DNA of 64,000 bases, taken from positions 124,001-188,000 of the forward strand of contig NZ_CP063533.1 in NCBI RefSeq assembly GCF_028751035.1, in the 5' to 3' direction. Positions 55,338 through 64,000 of the stretch are shown one piece after another. The position numbers and the translations under genes were made by a program. The notes under the pieces were generated by a model. The model did not search any database, had not been told where the DNA came from, and saw nothing but the letters and a program-made list of their open reading frames with translations. This DNA is from Helicobacter winghamensis ATCC BAA-430 (GTDB lineage: Bacteria; Campylobacterota; Campylobacteria; Campylobacterales; Helicobacteraceae). Each line of letters opens with the position of its first letter. The first letter of the stretch is position 1.

Positions 55338-55902
55338 TTTTTCTCTTTGTAAAAGTGTAAAATAGCGTAAAAAACACGCCACATTGTAGCAAAAATAACA
55401 AAAAGTGCATAAGATAAATTTGCGATTCCTTTTGTGTGATATTGTTGGAATCTAAAATCGCATAAAACACAAAAGCCATTCCGAGTCCTATTAAATAGCC
55501 GATTTGTTTGCGTTTATCAAGCCAAGATAACACAGATTTTTTTGCAAAAATAAGTGTTTCAGCTCGTCCTAAATAATCCCCAAAAATAAAGGTGATTTGA
55601 TACAGGCAATACACCAAAATCGCCCCAAAAAATGTGTTTGGAAAGAGCAAATACGCTAAAATATAGCAAAAAGGAATCAACTCAATGCCTAAGAGAATCA
55701 CTTTATAGGGCTTTTCTTTTAGGATTTTTGCATAAAAAAAGGTCAAAATCCAAGCTCCAAGTGCAAGTGTGATTCCGCCCATGGAGTAGATTTTAGGATT
55801 TAAGGGAGCATAGATAATAAACACACTTCCCAAAGAACAGCCCAAAAACAGAGCATTTAAAAGCTTATATAAAAGATAGAATCGTAAATGTATCGTGCGC
55901 AT
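55330..55902 (-). CDS. multi-pass membrane protein of unknown function
   Basis: The 190-residue protein has about six hydrophobic helices, starting LYKLLNALFLGCSLGSVFII. ATG 55902 overlaps the TonB-receptor stop as TAATG, so it is probably translated with it. The pattern is transporter-like (half of an MFS fold), but no signature is clear. Its position after a TonB receptor would suit a role in the same uptake pathway; that is inference. Confidence 0.72.
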   Translation of the reverse strand: MRTIHLRFYLLYKLLNALFLGCSLGSVFIIYAPLNPKIYSMGGITLALGAWILTFFYAKILKEKPYKVILLGIELIPFCYILAYLLFPNTFFGAILVYCLYQITFIFGDYLGRAETLIFAKKSVLSWLDKRKQIGYLIGLGMAFVFYAILDSNNITQKESQIYLMHFLLFLLQCGVFFTLFYTFTKRKNV

Positions 55903-57862
55903 TACCAAGTGTATTTCACGCCCCCACCAAAGGTGCGTTCAAACTCATAAGGATAATACGCACTACTTACAATAATAGCATTTTTGTGATTTGTAAGATT
56001 ATTTACATACGCATACACTTCAAAATCTTTAAAGGTATAACTTGCACTAAGATTTAGACTTTGGTAATTTGGTGATTTGCCTTGTGTGTTGTCAAAGTCG
56101 TTGTAATCATACATTTTTGAGCCATATTTATAATGCACGCCTAGATTAAGGTTTGTTAGTGGCAAGTAATTTAGGCTTGCGGTAAATGTGTGTTTAGAAA
56201 CGCCCGGAATTTCCTTGCCATCAAACTCGGCACTTTTAATTTTGGATTCCACATAGGCATAGCTTAGCTTAGAGTAGAGCAATGAGCTATATTGTGTAGT
56301 AAATTTCATCTCTCCGCCAATTCTTTGGGTTTTGCCTAAGCTTTGGTTTGCACTAACCCCTGTAAGTTTGCTAAATCCAAAAAAGGCTTCATCTTTACCT
56401 TGAATGATAAAAGCATTTGCGCCGATGGTATGGATTCCAAAGATTCCTTTTGTGCCAATTTGATAAGTATCAAAGGTGGCGACATCAAGGTAAGGATTAG
56501 CAACAGGCGTGAAGTTTATGGGGTCATAATACAATAGCCAATCCACATTTGGGACATTAAAACTTCGCGCATAGGACGCAAAAAGTGAGATTTGGCTATT
56601 AAGTGCGTAATTATAGCCTAGCTCTCCGCCAAAGAGATTGTGTTGCTTGCTATAAATATCGCTTTGCTTTGTGATAACGCGCTGTGTTGAAACGCCGGCA
56701 TTAAAGGTGGAATCGCCAATGTATTTTTCGCCATTAAGATATAAAAGTAGCGATTCTACTTCTGCTTTTTGTCCTGAATTTTCGCGTTCATTTGCGCGCA
56801 TTGCTCCGCCAAATTCTACAAAAAAGGAATCGTTTTTAAAATGTGAGTTAAAATCCCCAAAAACTCCCTTGCCCTCGTATTTGGAATCAAAATTGACATA
56901 ACGGCTTGCGTTGCGACTTCCGCCAAGATTAACATCTGTTACAATACCCAAGTCACTAAAGCTTGTAAAGCCGGTAGAATAGGTTAAGTCCCAGCGTTTT
57001 TGGTGTGTGTGTCCATTGCCCGGAAGTGTCGGGTCGCTTTCAAAGGCTTCTTTAGAGATGGGGTTTGCGTATTTGATTCCGTATTTTGCGTAGCTTAGGT
57101 TTGCTTTTAAAAGCAAATCATTGCTAGGGTAGAAAAACGCTGTGATTCCACCATTTTTGTTATAGCTTCCGCTTTTTTCATCGCTAAGATCGTTTAGATA
57201 ACGCTCCCCTTGTGTGTGTTGATATTGTCCATATGCTCCAATGTTCAAAGTATCTTTAACAGCGCGTGTGAAAAATTGTGAATTTAGCGTTCCATAGCTT
57301 CCATAGCTTAGGTTGAGCGTGCCACCACTTTTGCGCGTTGTTGTGATTTTTAAGATTCCACTTACCGCGCCACTTCCATACTTTGTTGTGCCTTTTCCGC
57401 GGATAATTTCTATTTTTTGGATAGAATCTAGCGGAATGCTACTAAGTGAAACAGCGGCGGAATCTATGTTTTCAAATAAGATTCCATCTACAACAATGGC
57501 AAGGTTCTTATGCCCGTTTTGCCCAAAGCCACGCAGATCAATGTTTTGTGTGTAAGGGTTGCCATAGTTAGAGCGGATTGTGAGTAGAGAATTTGTATTT
57601 AAGAAGTCGTAGATATTTTGAGCATTAGAGAGTGTAATGCTCTGTGCGTCAAACTCTTCTTTAAAATCCGTATTCTCCACAAACTCTTCGGCGTGGATTA
57701 CAGAAAGTTTAAGATCCTTATTTATGGAATCTGATTTTTCAAACAATGCGGTATTTTGACTTTGCGCAAGTAATGCAGTATTAAGTGCCAAAATCGCCGC
57801 AAGGGAAAAATACTTCTTTCTAAATCCCTTTGGATAAAGATTTCTGTGGTTTTTTTTTTCAT
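55902..57862 (-). CDS. TonB-dependent outer-membrane receptor, probably phase-variable, currently OFF
   Basis: The receptor takes up a chelated metal or similar ligand using TonB energy. The plug domain (NIYDFLNTNSLLTIRSNYGN, IDLRGFG, VVDGILFE and KIEIIRGKGTTKYGSGAVSG) and the 22-strand barrel ending VKYTW are intact. The ribosome site AAGGAG points to ATG 57862-57860, which is followed at once by A10. The rest reads through only with A11 or A8, giving a normal signal peptide (KKYFSLAAILALNTALLAQS) and 653 residues. TTG 57791 is an in-frame alternative but cuts the signal and lacks a site. Ligand unknown. Confidence 0.88.
57850..57859. repeat. T10 (A10 in coding sense) directly after the TonB-receptor ATG, OFF length
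   Basis: The tract occupies codons 2-4 of the receptor gene. Ten As place the ATG one base out of frame with the remaining 650 codons. Confidence 0.88.
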
Positions 57863-58015
57863 TTATAATAACTCCTTTCGTCAGTCTTCCAAACTAAATC
57901 CACAACAAAAGATTAGAATCCAAATTTAGATTCCAACTTTGATTGCCTATAACAATAAAGGATTAGGAATAGAGTCTCCAACAGAGCAAATTATATAACA
58001 AATTTTTAAAAAGTA

Positions 58016-58044
58016 TTGACAATGTTAGCAAAAAAGAGTAGAAT
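58016..58044 (+). promoter_or_regulatory. strong sigma-70 promoter of the tRNA-tuf block
   Basis: TTGACA (58016-58021), a 17-base spacer and TAGAAT (58039-58044) lie 30 bases before the first tRNA. It is one of the best promoter matches in the window, as expected for stable-RNA genes. The remaining gap 57863-58015 shows no gene. Confidence 0.8.
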
Positions 58045-58073
58045 TCCAACTCATTTTTAATTTTTAAAAATGT

Positions 58074-58149
58074 GCTGGCGTAGCTCAGTTGGTAGAGCAG
58101 CTGCCTTGTAAGCAGCAGGCCGGGGGTTCGAGTCCCTTTGCCAGCTCCA
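58074..58149 (+). tRNA. tRNA-Thr (anticodon TGT)
   Basis: The 76-base cloverleaf has acceptor GCTGGCG paired with TGCCAGC, the anticodon loop CTTGTAA, the T arm GGGGGTTCGAGTCCC and an encoded CCA. Confidence 0.95.
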
Positions 58150-58198
58150 TAGAATTTACTAAATTTTTCAGTGTTTGACCAGTTTTAATAATTTTTGG

Positions 58199-58283
<85 letters not shown>

Positions 58284-58290
58284 TAGCCAT

Positions 58291-58367
58291 GCGGGAGTAG
58301 CTCAGTTGGCTAGAGCATCAGCCTTCCAAGCTGAGGGTCGCGGGTTCGAGCCCCGTTTCCCGCTCCA
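58291..58367 (+). tRNA. tRNA-Gly (anticodon TCC)
   Basis: The 77-base cloverleaf has acceptor GCGGGAG paired with TTCCCGC, loop CTTCCAA and encoded CCA. Confidence 0.95.
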
Positions 58368-58450
58368 TACTGGGAGCTGATTCTACATTTTTCTTTATCA
58401 GCGAAACACTTCTTTATTTGGATAAATTTTTATATTTTTGGAATTTTTTT

Positions 58451-58525
58451 GCCCATATAGCTCAGTGGCAGAGCACTTCCTTGGTAAGGAAGAGGCCGGC
58501 GGTTCAATCCCGCTTATGGGCTCCA
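58451..58525 (+). tRNA. tRNA-Thr (anticodon GGT)
   Basis: The 75-base cloverleaf has acceptor GCCCATA/TATGGGC, loop CTTGGTAA and encoded CCA. It directly precedes tuf, as thrT precedes tufB in E. coli. Confidence 0.95.
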
Positions 58526-58629
58526 GTTTTTCAAGGGTTGCATAATTGTAAGTGTGTAAATTGTGCAAAAGTTATGATGGAATTGTAGAAAATGTACGAT
58601 TCTTAATTTTAAAATTGGTAAAAATAGTG

Positions 58630-58635
58630 TAGAAT
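58630..58635 (+). promoter_or_regulatory. -10 element of tuf
   Basis: TAGAAT preceded by TG forms an extended -10 about 40 bases before the tuf ATG, with an AT-rich -35 region. A tuf-specific promoter after the tRNAs is plausible. Confidence 0.5.
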
Positions 58636-58672
58636 ATCTGCTATTTTAAACTTAAAATTTTAGGAGAGGCTT

Positions 58673-59875
58673 ATGGCTAAGGAAAAATTTAACAGAGGAA
58701 ACAAACCTCACGTAAATGTTGGGACAATTGGGCATGTTGACCATGGTAAAACAACTCTAAGTGCTGCAATTTCTGCTGTTCTATCGCAAAAAGGTTTGGC
58801 AGAGTTGAAAGACTATGATAACATTGATAATGCTCCAGAAGAAAAAGAGCGCGGTATTACAATTGCAACTTCTCACATTGAGTATGAAACAGAAAAAAGA
58901 CACTATGCGCATGTAGATTGCCCTGGACACGCTGACTATGTTAAAAACATGATCACAGGTGCCGCACAAATGGATGGAGCAATTCTTGTTGTTTCAGCAG
59001 CAGATGGTCCTATGCCACAGACAAGAGAGCATATTCTACTTTCTCGTCAAGTTGGTGTTCCTTACATTGTAGTGTTTATGAATAAGCAAGATATGGTAGA
59101 TGATCCTGAGTTATTGGAGCTTGTAGAAATGGAAATTAGAGAATTGCTATCAAGCTATGAATTCCCAGGTGATGATACTCCAATTGTTGCAGGTTCTGCG
59201 CTTAAAGCTTTAGAAGAAGCAAAAGCGGGTAATCTAGGTGAGTGGAGTGAAAAAATTATGAAACTCATGGATGCAGTTGATGAGTATATTCCAACTCCAG
59301 TGCGTGAAACAGACAAGACTTTCTTGATGCCAATTGAAGATGTATTCTCAATTGCTGGTCGTGGAACAGTTGTTACAGGAAGAATTGAAAGAGGTATCGT
59401 AAAAGTTGGTGATGAAATCGAAATCGTTGGAATTCGTGATACACAAAAAACAACAGTAACTGGCGTTGAGATGTTTAGAAAAGAACTTGATCAAGGGGAA
59501 GCTGGAGACAATGTGGGTGTACTTTTAAGAGGTACAAAGAAAGAAGAAGTAGAAAGAGGTATGGTTCTTTGTAAGCCAGGTTCAATTACTCCACACAGAA
59601 AGTTTGAAGGTGAAATCTATGTTCTTTCAAAAGACGAAGGTGGAAGACATACTCCATTCTTTAATGGATATAGACCACAATTCTATGTAAGAACAACAGA
59701 TATCACAGGCTCTATCCAATTGCCAGATGGGGTAGAGATGGTAATGCCAGGTGATAACATTAAAATTACAGTTGAGCTAATCAACCCAATTGCACTTGAA
59801 GATGGAACACGCTTTGCGATTCGTGAAGGTGGTAGAACTGTTGGTGCGGGTGTTGTTACTAAGATTATTGAGTAG
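58673..59875 (+). CDS. tuf: elongation factor Tu
   Basis: EF-Tu delivers aminoacyl-tRNA to the ribosome. The 400-residue protein has the G1 loop GHVDHGKTT at 19-27, the switch [14 protein letters not shown] and [10 protein letters not shown]. The beta-barrel domains follow. A strong ribosome site (AGGAG) precedes ATG 58673. Codon use is more restricted than in the glycan genes, as expected for a highly expressed gene. Confidence 0.99.
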   Translation: MAKEKFNRGNKPHVNVGTIGHVDHGKTTLSAAISAVLSQKGLAELKDYDNIDNAPEEKERGITIATSHIEYETEKRHYAHVDCPGHADYVKNMITGAAQMDGAILVVSAADGPMPQTREHILLSRQVGVPYIVVFMNKQDMVDDPELLELVEMEIRELLSSYEFPGDDTPIVAGSALKALEEAKAGNLGEWSEKIMKLMDAVDEYIPTPVRETDKTFLMPIEDVFSIAGRGTVVTGRIERGIVKVGDEIEIVGIRDTQKTTVTGVEMFRKELDQGEAGDNVGVLLRGTKKEEVERGMVLCKPGSITPHRKFEGEIYVLSKDEGGRHTPFFNGYRPQFYVRTTDITGSIQLPDGVEMVMPGDNIKITVELINPIALEDGTRFAIREGGRTVGAGVVTKIIE

Positions 59876-59883
59876 GCATAACA

Positions 59884-60054
59884 ATGGCTAAAGGTAATCG
59901 TGTAAAAATTGGACTTAAATGTTCTGAGTGTGGTGATATTAATTATAGCACAATGAAAAATGCTAAAACCACAACAGAAAAACTGGAGCTTAAAAAGTTC
60001 TGCCCAAGACTAAACAAACATACAATTCACAAAGAAGTTAAATTGAAAAGCTAA
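59884..60054 (+). CDS. rpmG: 50S ribosomal protein L33
   Basis: The 56-residue protein has the family zinc-ribbon cysteines ([13 protein letters not shown] and [15 protein letters not shown], with one cysteine of the second pair missing, as in C-minus forms). It starts eight bases after tuf. L33 sits near the ribosomal exit site. Confidence 0.95.
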   Translation: MAKGNRVKIGLKCSECGDINYSTMKNAKTTTEKLELKKFCPRLNKHTIHKEVKLKS

Positions 60055-60085
60055 GGGTTGCTCCCTTAGCTAACATTATATTTAT

Positions 60086-60161
60086 AGGTCAGTAGCTCCA
60101 ATGGTAGAGCGTCGGTCTCCAAAACCGAGTGATGGGGGTTCGAGTCCCTCCTGGCCTGCCA
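60086..60161 (+). tRNA. tRNA-Trp (anticodon CCA)
   Basis: The 76-base cloverleaf has acceptor AGGTCAG paired with CTGGCCT, loop CTCCAAA and encoded CCA, located between rpmG and secE as in many bacteria. Confidence 0.95.
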
Positions 60162-60190
60162 TTTTGGAATAAAGAGAGACAAATTTAGCA

Positions 60191-60370
60191 ATGAAAAGAC
60201 TAATTACCTATTATAGACTATCCAAAGAAGAATTATCCAAAGTTATTTTTCCTACAAAAGAACAAGTAAGAAATGCTTTTATTTCCGTGATTCTTGTTGT
60301 AACGGTTATTGCTCTATTTTTGGCATTGGTAGATTTCATTCTTGGTAGTTTTGTTTCTAGTATTTTATAA
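60191..60370 (+). CDS. secE: preprotein translocase subunit SecE
   Basis: The 59-residue protein has the short SecE form: an amphipathic helix with KEELSKVIFPTKEQV and one C-terminal membrane helix (ISVILVVTVIALFLALVDFI). It clamps SecY in the protein-export channel. It lies between tRNA-Trp and nusG, the classical arrangement. Confidence 0.95.
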   Translation: MKRLITYYRLSKEELSKVIFPTKEQVRNAFISVILVVTVIALFLALVDFILGSFVSSIL

Positions 60371-60384
60371 GTTAGGATTTGTTT

Positions 60385-60915
60385 ATGGCGTTGTATTGGT
60401 ATGCGATTCAAACATATTTTGGCAGCGAACAAGCTGTGAAGCGTGGAATTGAGAATCTCGTAAGAGAGCACCACTTAGAGGAGAGAATTACAGATATTGT
60501 TGTTCCCACAGAAGATATTATTGAAGTCAAAAACAATAAGAAAAAAATCAGTGAGCGCAGTCTTTATCCCGGATATGTTTTTGTGAAAGTCGATTTAGAT
60601 ACAGCTTTGTGGCATACCATTCAATCTTTACCTAAGGTAAGCCGTTTTATTGGGGAATCCAAAAAACCGACACCATTAAGTGAGGCAGATATTAATCATA
60701 TTATTGAAAAGGTGCAAAATCGTGCAGCTCCAAAGCCAAAAATTATTTTTGAGGCAGGAGAGGTTGTAAGAATTATTGAAGGTCCTTTTGCTAATTTTAC
60801 AGGAATTGTTGAAGAATATGATATGGAACATAGAAAGTTAAAACTTAATGTTTCAATTTTTGGTCGTAGTACACCTATTGAGATACTTTATTCACAAGTG
60901 GAAAAAATAGTTTAA
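60385..60915 (+). CDS. nusG: transcription antitermination factor NusG
   Basis: NusG binds RNA polymerase and couples it to ribosomes or Rho. ATG 60385 is preferred over TTG 60379 because TAGGA is well placed. The 176-residue product has the NGN domain (WYAIQTYFGSEQAVKRGI, and YPGYVFVKV) and the KOW motif GEVVRIIEGPFANFTGIVEE. Confidence 0.97.
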   Translation: MALYWYAIQTYFGSEQAVKRGIENLVREHHLEERITDIVVPTEDIIEVKNNKKKISERSLYPGYVFVKVDLDTALWHTIQSLPKVSRFIGESKKPTPLSEADINHIIEKVQNRAAPKPKIIFEAGEVVRIIEGPFANFTGIVEEYDMEHRKLKLNVSIFGRSTPIEILYSQVEKIV

Positions 60916-60937
60916 TAACTAAAAACAAGGATAAGTT

Positions 60938-61363
60938 ATGGCAAAGAAAATTATTGGCGAACTTAAGCTTCAAATCCCGGCAGGGAAAGCAAATCCATCT
61001 CCTCCTGTAGGTCCAGCGCTAGGTCAACGTGGTGTGAATATTATGGAATTTTGTAAAGCTTTCAATGAAAAAACAAAAGATATGGGAAATTTTAATATTC
61101 CAGTTATCATCACTGTTTATCAAGATAAGAGTTTTACATTTATTACAAAAAAACCGCCTGTAACAGATTTGATTAAAAAAGCTGCTGGAATTCAAAAAGG
61201 TTCAGATAATCCTTTGAAGAACAAAGTGGGTAAATTAACAAAAGCTCAAGTTTTAGATATCGTAAAAACTAAAATGGACGATTTGAACGCTAATACAGAA
61301 GAAGCGGCGATTAAGATTGTTGAGGGAAGTGCTCGTAGTATGGGCATTGAAGTTGTAGATTAA
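60938..61363 (+). CDS. rplK: 50S ribosomal protein L11
   Basis: The 141-residue protein has the N-terminal [20 protein letters not shown] proline-rich region and the C-terminal rRNA-binding domain of L11, part of the GTPase-associated centre. It heads the rplKAJL-rpoB block. Confidence 0.98.
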   Translation: MAKKIIGELKLQIPAGKANPSPPVGPALGQRGVNIMEFCKAFNEKTKDMGNFNIPVIITVYQDKSFTFITKKPPVTDLIKKAAGIQKGSDNPLKNKVGKLTKAQVLDIVKTKMDDLNANTEEAAIKIVEGSARSMGIEVVD

Positions 61364-61385
61364 AAAGACGCGTTGGAGTATAGAA

Positions 61386-62090
61386 ATGGCAAAAAAATTA
61401 ACAAAAAGAATGCAAAATCTTCTTAATAAAGTAGATTGCACAAAAATATACGATATTACAACCGCTTCTGCAATGGTTAAGTCTTTAGCATCGGCTAAGT
61501 TTGACGAAACGGTTGAAGTTGCGTTAAGTTTAGGTGTAGATCCAAGACATGCCGATCAAATGATCCGTGGTGCTGTTGTGTTGCCAAATGGAACAGGGAA
61601 GAGTGTACGCGTAGCTGTTTTTGCAAAAGGAGCAAAAGCTGATGAAGCAAGAGCGGCAGGAGCTGATGTTGTTGGTGATGATGATTTGGCAGATCAAATC
61701 AAAAATGGTGATTTGAATTTTGATATGGTTATCGCTACACCGGATATGATGGCTTTGGTTGGTAAAGTTGGTAGAATCTTAGGTCCAAAGGGCTTAATGC
61801 CGAACCCAAAAACAGGCACTGTTACAATGGAAATTTCAAAAGCTGTAAGCAATGCTAAGAGTGGTCAAGTGAATTATCGTGTTGATAAAAAAGGTATTAT
61901 CCATGCTCCAGTGGGCAAGGCAAGTTTTGATGCAAAAAAACTTGAAGAAAATATCATTGCACTTGTTAAAAATATCAATAAACAAAAACCAGCAAGTGCA
62001 AAAGGAAAATATATTAAAAATGCGACCTTAGCACTAACAATGAGCCCATCTTTAACATTAGATGCGCAAGAACTCATTGATATGAAATAA
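61386..62090 (+). CDS. rplA: 50S ribosomal protein L1
   Basis: The 234-residue protein has [29 protein letters not shown] and the closing family pattern. L1 forms the stalk near the E site and in many bacteria represses its own operon by binding the leader. Confidence 0.98.
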   Translation: MAKKLTKRMQNLLNKVDCTKIYDITTASAMVKSLASAKFDETVEVALSLGVDPRHADQMIRGAVVLPNGTGKSVRVAVFAKGAKADEARAAGADVVGDDDLADQIKNGDLNFDMVIATPDMMALVGKVGRILGPKGLMPNPKTGTVTMEISKAVSNAKSGQVNYRVDKKGIIHAPVGKASFDAKKLEENIIALVKNINKQKPASAKGKYIKNATLALTMSPSLTLDAQELIDMK

Positions 62091-62121
62091 TTTATTCTTG
62101 TTTTTATCTTAGACTAATGAC

Positions 62122-62154
62122 TATAGGGGCTTTTAGCTTAAAATTTACCCTATA
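62122..62154 (+). promoter_or_regulatory. hairpin in the rplJ leader
   Basis: TATAGGG (62122-62128) and CCCTATA (62148-62154) form a seven-base stem with a 19-base loop in the roughly 90-base leader between rplA and rplJ. An L10(L12)4-binding regulatory leader is expected at this place, but the consensus kink-turn was not resolved by eye. Confidence 0.5.
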
Positions 62155-62183
62155 TAAGTTTTTCGTCTGAAAGGAGGTTAATG

Positions 62184-62666
62184 ATGACAAAAGCAGAAAA
62201 AACTGCTCTAATTGAGAATTTAACTGCTGAATTTAAAGCTTCAAATGCAATTATTGTTTGTGATTATAAGGGCTTGACTGTTAAAGAGTTGGAATCCTTA
62301 AGAGCAAACGCAAGAGAACAAAACGCAAAGGTTCAGGTTATTAAGAATACGCTTGCATCTATCGCGCTAAAAAATTCTAGCATCGAAGGATTAGAGTTAA
62401 AAGAAAATAATATTTTTGTTTGGAGTGAAGATCAAATCTCTCTAGCGAAAGTAATTAGTAAGTTTTCAAGTTCTGTGGGTGGCAAGTTGGTAATTAAAAC
62501 AGGTTGCCTTGAAGGCGAAGTTGTGGATGCAAAACATATTGAAGCTGTTTCAAAACTTCCATCTAAAGAAGAGCTTATTGGTATGTTGTTGTCCGTTTGG
62601 ACTGCTCCTGCTCGTTATTTTGTTACAGGGTTGGATAATTTACGCAAAGAAAAAGAAGCACAATAA
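62184..62666 (+). CDS. rplJ: 50S ribosomal protein L10
   Basis: The 160-residue protein anchors the L7/L12 stalk. Family features are [29 protein letters not shown] and KNTLASIAL. Of the two adjacent ATGs, 62184 is six bases from AAGGAGG and 62181 only three, so 62184 is used. Confidence 0.97.
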   Translation: MTKAEKTALIENLTAEFKASNAIIVCDYKGLTVKELESLRANAREQNAKVQVIKNTLASIALKNSSIEGLELKENNIFVWSEDQISLAKVISKFSSSVGGKLVIKTGCLEGEVVDAKHIEAVSKLPSKEELIGMLLSVWTAPARYFVTGLDNLRKEKEAQ

Positions 62667-62681
62667 AATTAGGAGAAAATT

Positions 62682-63056
62682 ATGGCAATTTCAAAAGAAG
62701 ATGTATTAGAGTATATCGGTAATCTTTCAGTTATGGAGCTTTCAGAGCTTGTAAAAGCTTTTGAAGAAAAATTTGGTGTATCTGCAGCTCCAACAGTTGT
62801 TGCAGGTGCTGTTGCTGGTGGTGGAGCGGCTGCTTCTGAAGAAAAAACTGAGTTTGATATTATTCTTACAGATAGCGGTGATAAGAAAATCAATGTTATT
62901 AAAGTCGTAAGAGAAGTAACAGGACTTGGGTTAAAAGAAGCAAAAGATGCAGTTGAAAAAACTCCATTTACAGTTAAAGAAGGCGTTAAGAAAGAAGACG
63001 CTGATGCAATCAAAGCAAAATTTGAAGAAGCTGGTGCAAAAGTCGATATTAAATAA
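62682..63056 (+). CDS. rplL: 50S ribosomal protein L7/L12
   Basis: The 124-residue stalk protein has the N-terminal dimer helix ([18 protein letters not shown]), an alanine/glycine hinge and the C-terminal factor-binding domain ([20 protein letters not shown]). AGGAG precedes the ATG. Confidence 0.98.
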   Translation: MAISKEDVLEYIGNLSVMELSELVKAFEEKFGVSAAPTVVAGAVAGGGAAASEEKTEFDIILTDSGDKKINVIKVVREVTGLGLKEAKDAVEKTPFTVKEGVKKEDADAIKAKFEEAGAKVDIK

Positions 63057-63060
63057 TTTT

Positions 63061-63079
63061 TGGGGGCTTTATGTCCCCA
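63061..63079 (+). terminator. attenuator-like hairpin between rplL and rpoB
   Basis: TGGGG pairs with CCCCA across a nine-base loop, followed by TTTTCATTTTTC. A partial terminator at this position reduces rpoB expression relative to rplL in other bacteria. Confidence 0.6.
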
Positions 63080-63123
63080 TTTTCATTTTTCTTCCAAAAT
63101 TCTACATTTATTATATGAGGTAA

Positions 63124-64000
<877 letters not shown>

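Overview
This window looks like the chromosome of a non-pylori (probably enterohepatic) Helicobacter. It is AT-rich and uses TTG starts often. The inferred proteins are epsilonproteobacterial throughout: a [NiFe] uptake hydrogenase, the Dba/DsbI pair, pseudaminic-acid genes, HefABC-type efflux, a futalosine-pathway MqnC, and gene pairs whose order I recall from H. pylori (tatA-argS, fabD-mtnN, bamA-mqnC-M16, rpsO-flhA-DHH). The genus is an inference from gene content; no species is claimed.

Layout. 1-3 kb: hydA-hydB of a membrane hydrogenase, read leftwards and cut by the window edge. 3-7 kb: a restriction island with an HrgA-like HARE-HTH protein, an unknown protein, a DpnA-type GATC adenine methyltransferase and a DpnII/MboI-type endonuclease. 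7-14 kb: purB, then a rightward run of rluA-like, tatA, argS, fabD, mtnN, sixA-like and yhcH-like genes. 14-17 kb: an orphan iron-sulfur/cytochrome b electron-transfer pair, a divergent Crp/Fnr regulator with a perfect inverted repeat between them, and a PerR-like regulator. 17-20 kb: pseF-pseC-pseB (leftwards) for pseudaminic acid. 20-27 kb: an RND tripartite efflux system (TolC-like, adaptor, pump) interrupted by a frame-broken EF-hand gene. 27-38 kb: an aldo/keto reductase pseudogene, dba-dsbI, tyrA, bamA-mqnC-M16-recG, and a radical SAM pseudogene. 38-43 kb: rpsO, flhA, a DHH phosphoesterase, a small acidic coiled-coil protein and purN.

43-53 kb is the most striking part: a surface-glycan (LOS-type) glycosyltransferase locus with five poly-G/C tracts of 10-12 bases inside coding frames. 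In this sequence the CgtA-like GalNAc transferase and a pyruvyltransferase-like/methyltransferase fusion are OFF, and the other three tracts are in frame. One gene carries two tracts, the second placed exactly at its domain linker, so it could switch the methyltransferase half on and off separately. 53-58 kb: rny, 5-formyl-THF cyclo-ligase, a membrane protein and a TonB-dependent receptor whose ATG is followed directly by an A10 tract that puts the gene out of frame, a further probable phase switch.

58-64 kb is the conserved translation/transcription block: tRNA-Thr, Tyr, Gly, Thr, tuf, rpmG, tRNA-Trp, secE, nusG, rplK, rplA, rplJ, rplL and the start of rpoB. No rRNA, CRISPR array or complete insertion sequence was seen. 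Outside the genes and pseudogenes listed there is no gene-free stretch longer than about 300 bases.
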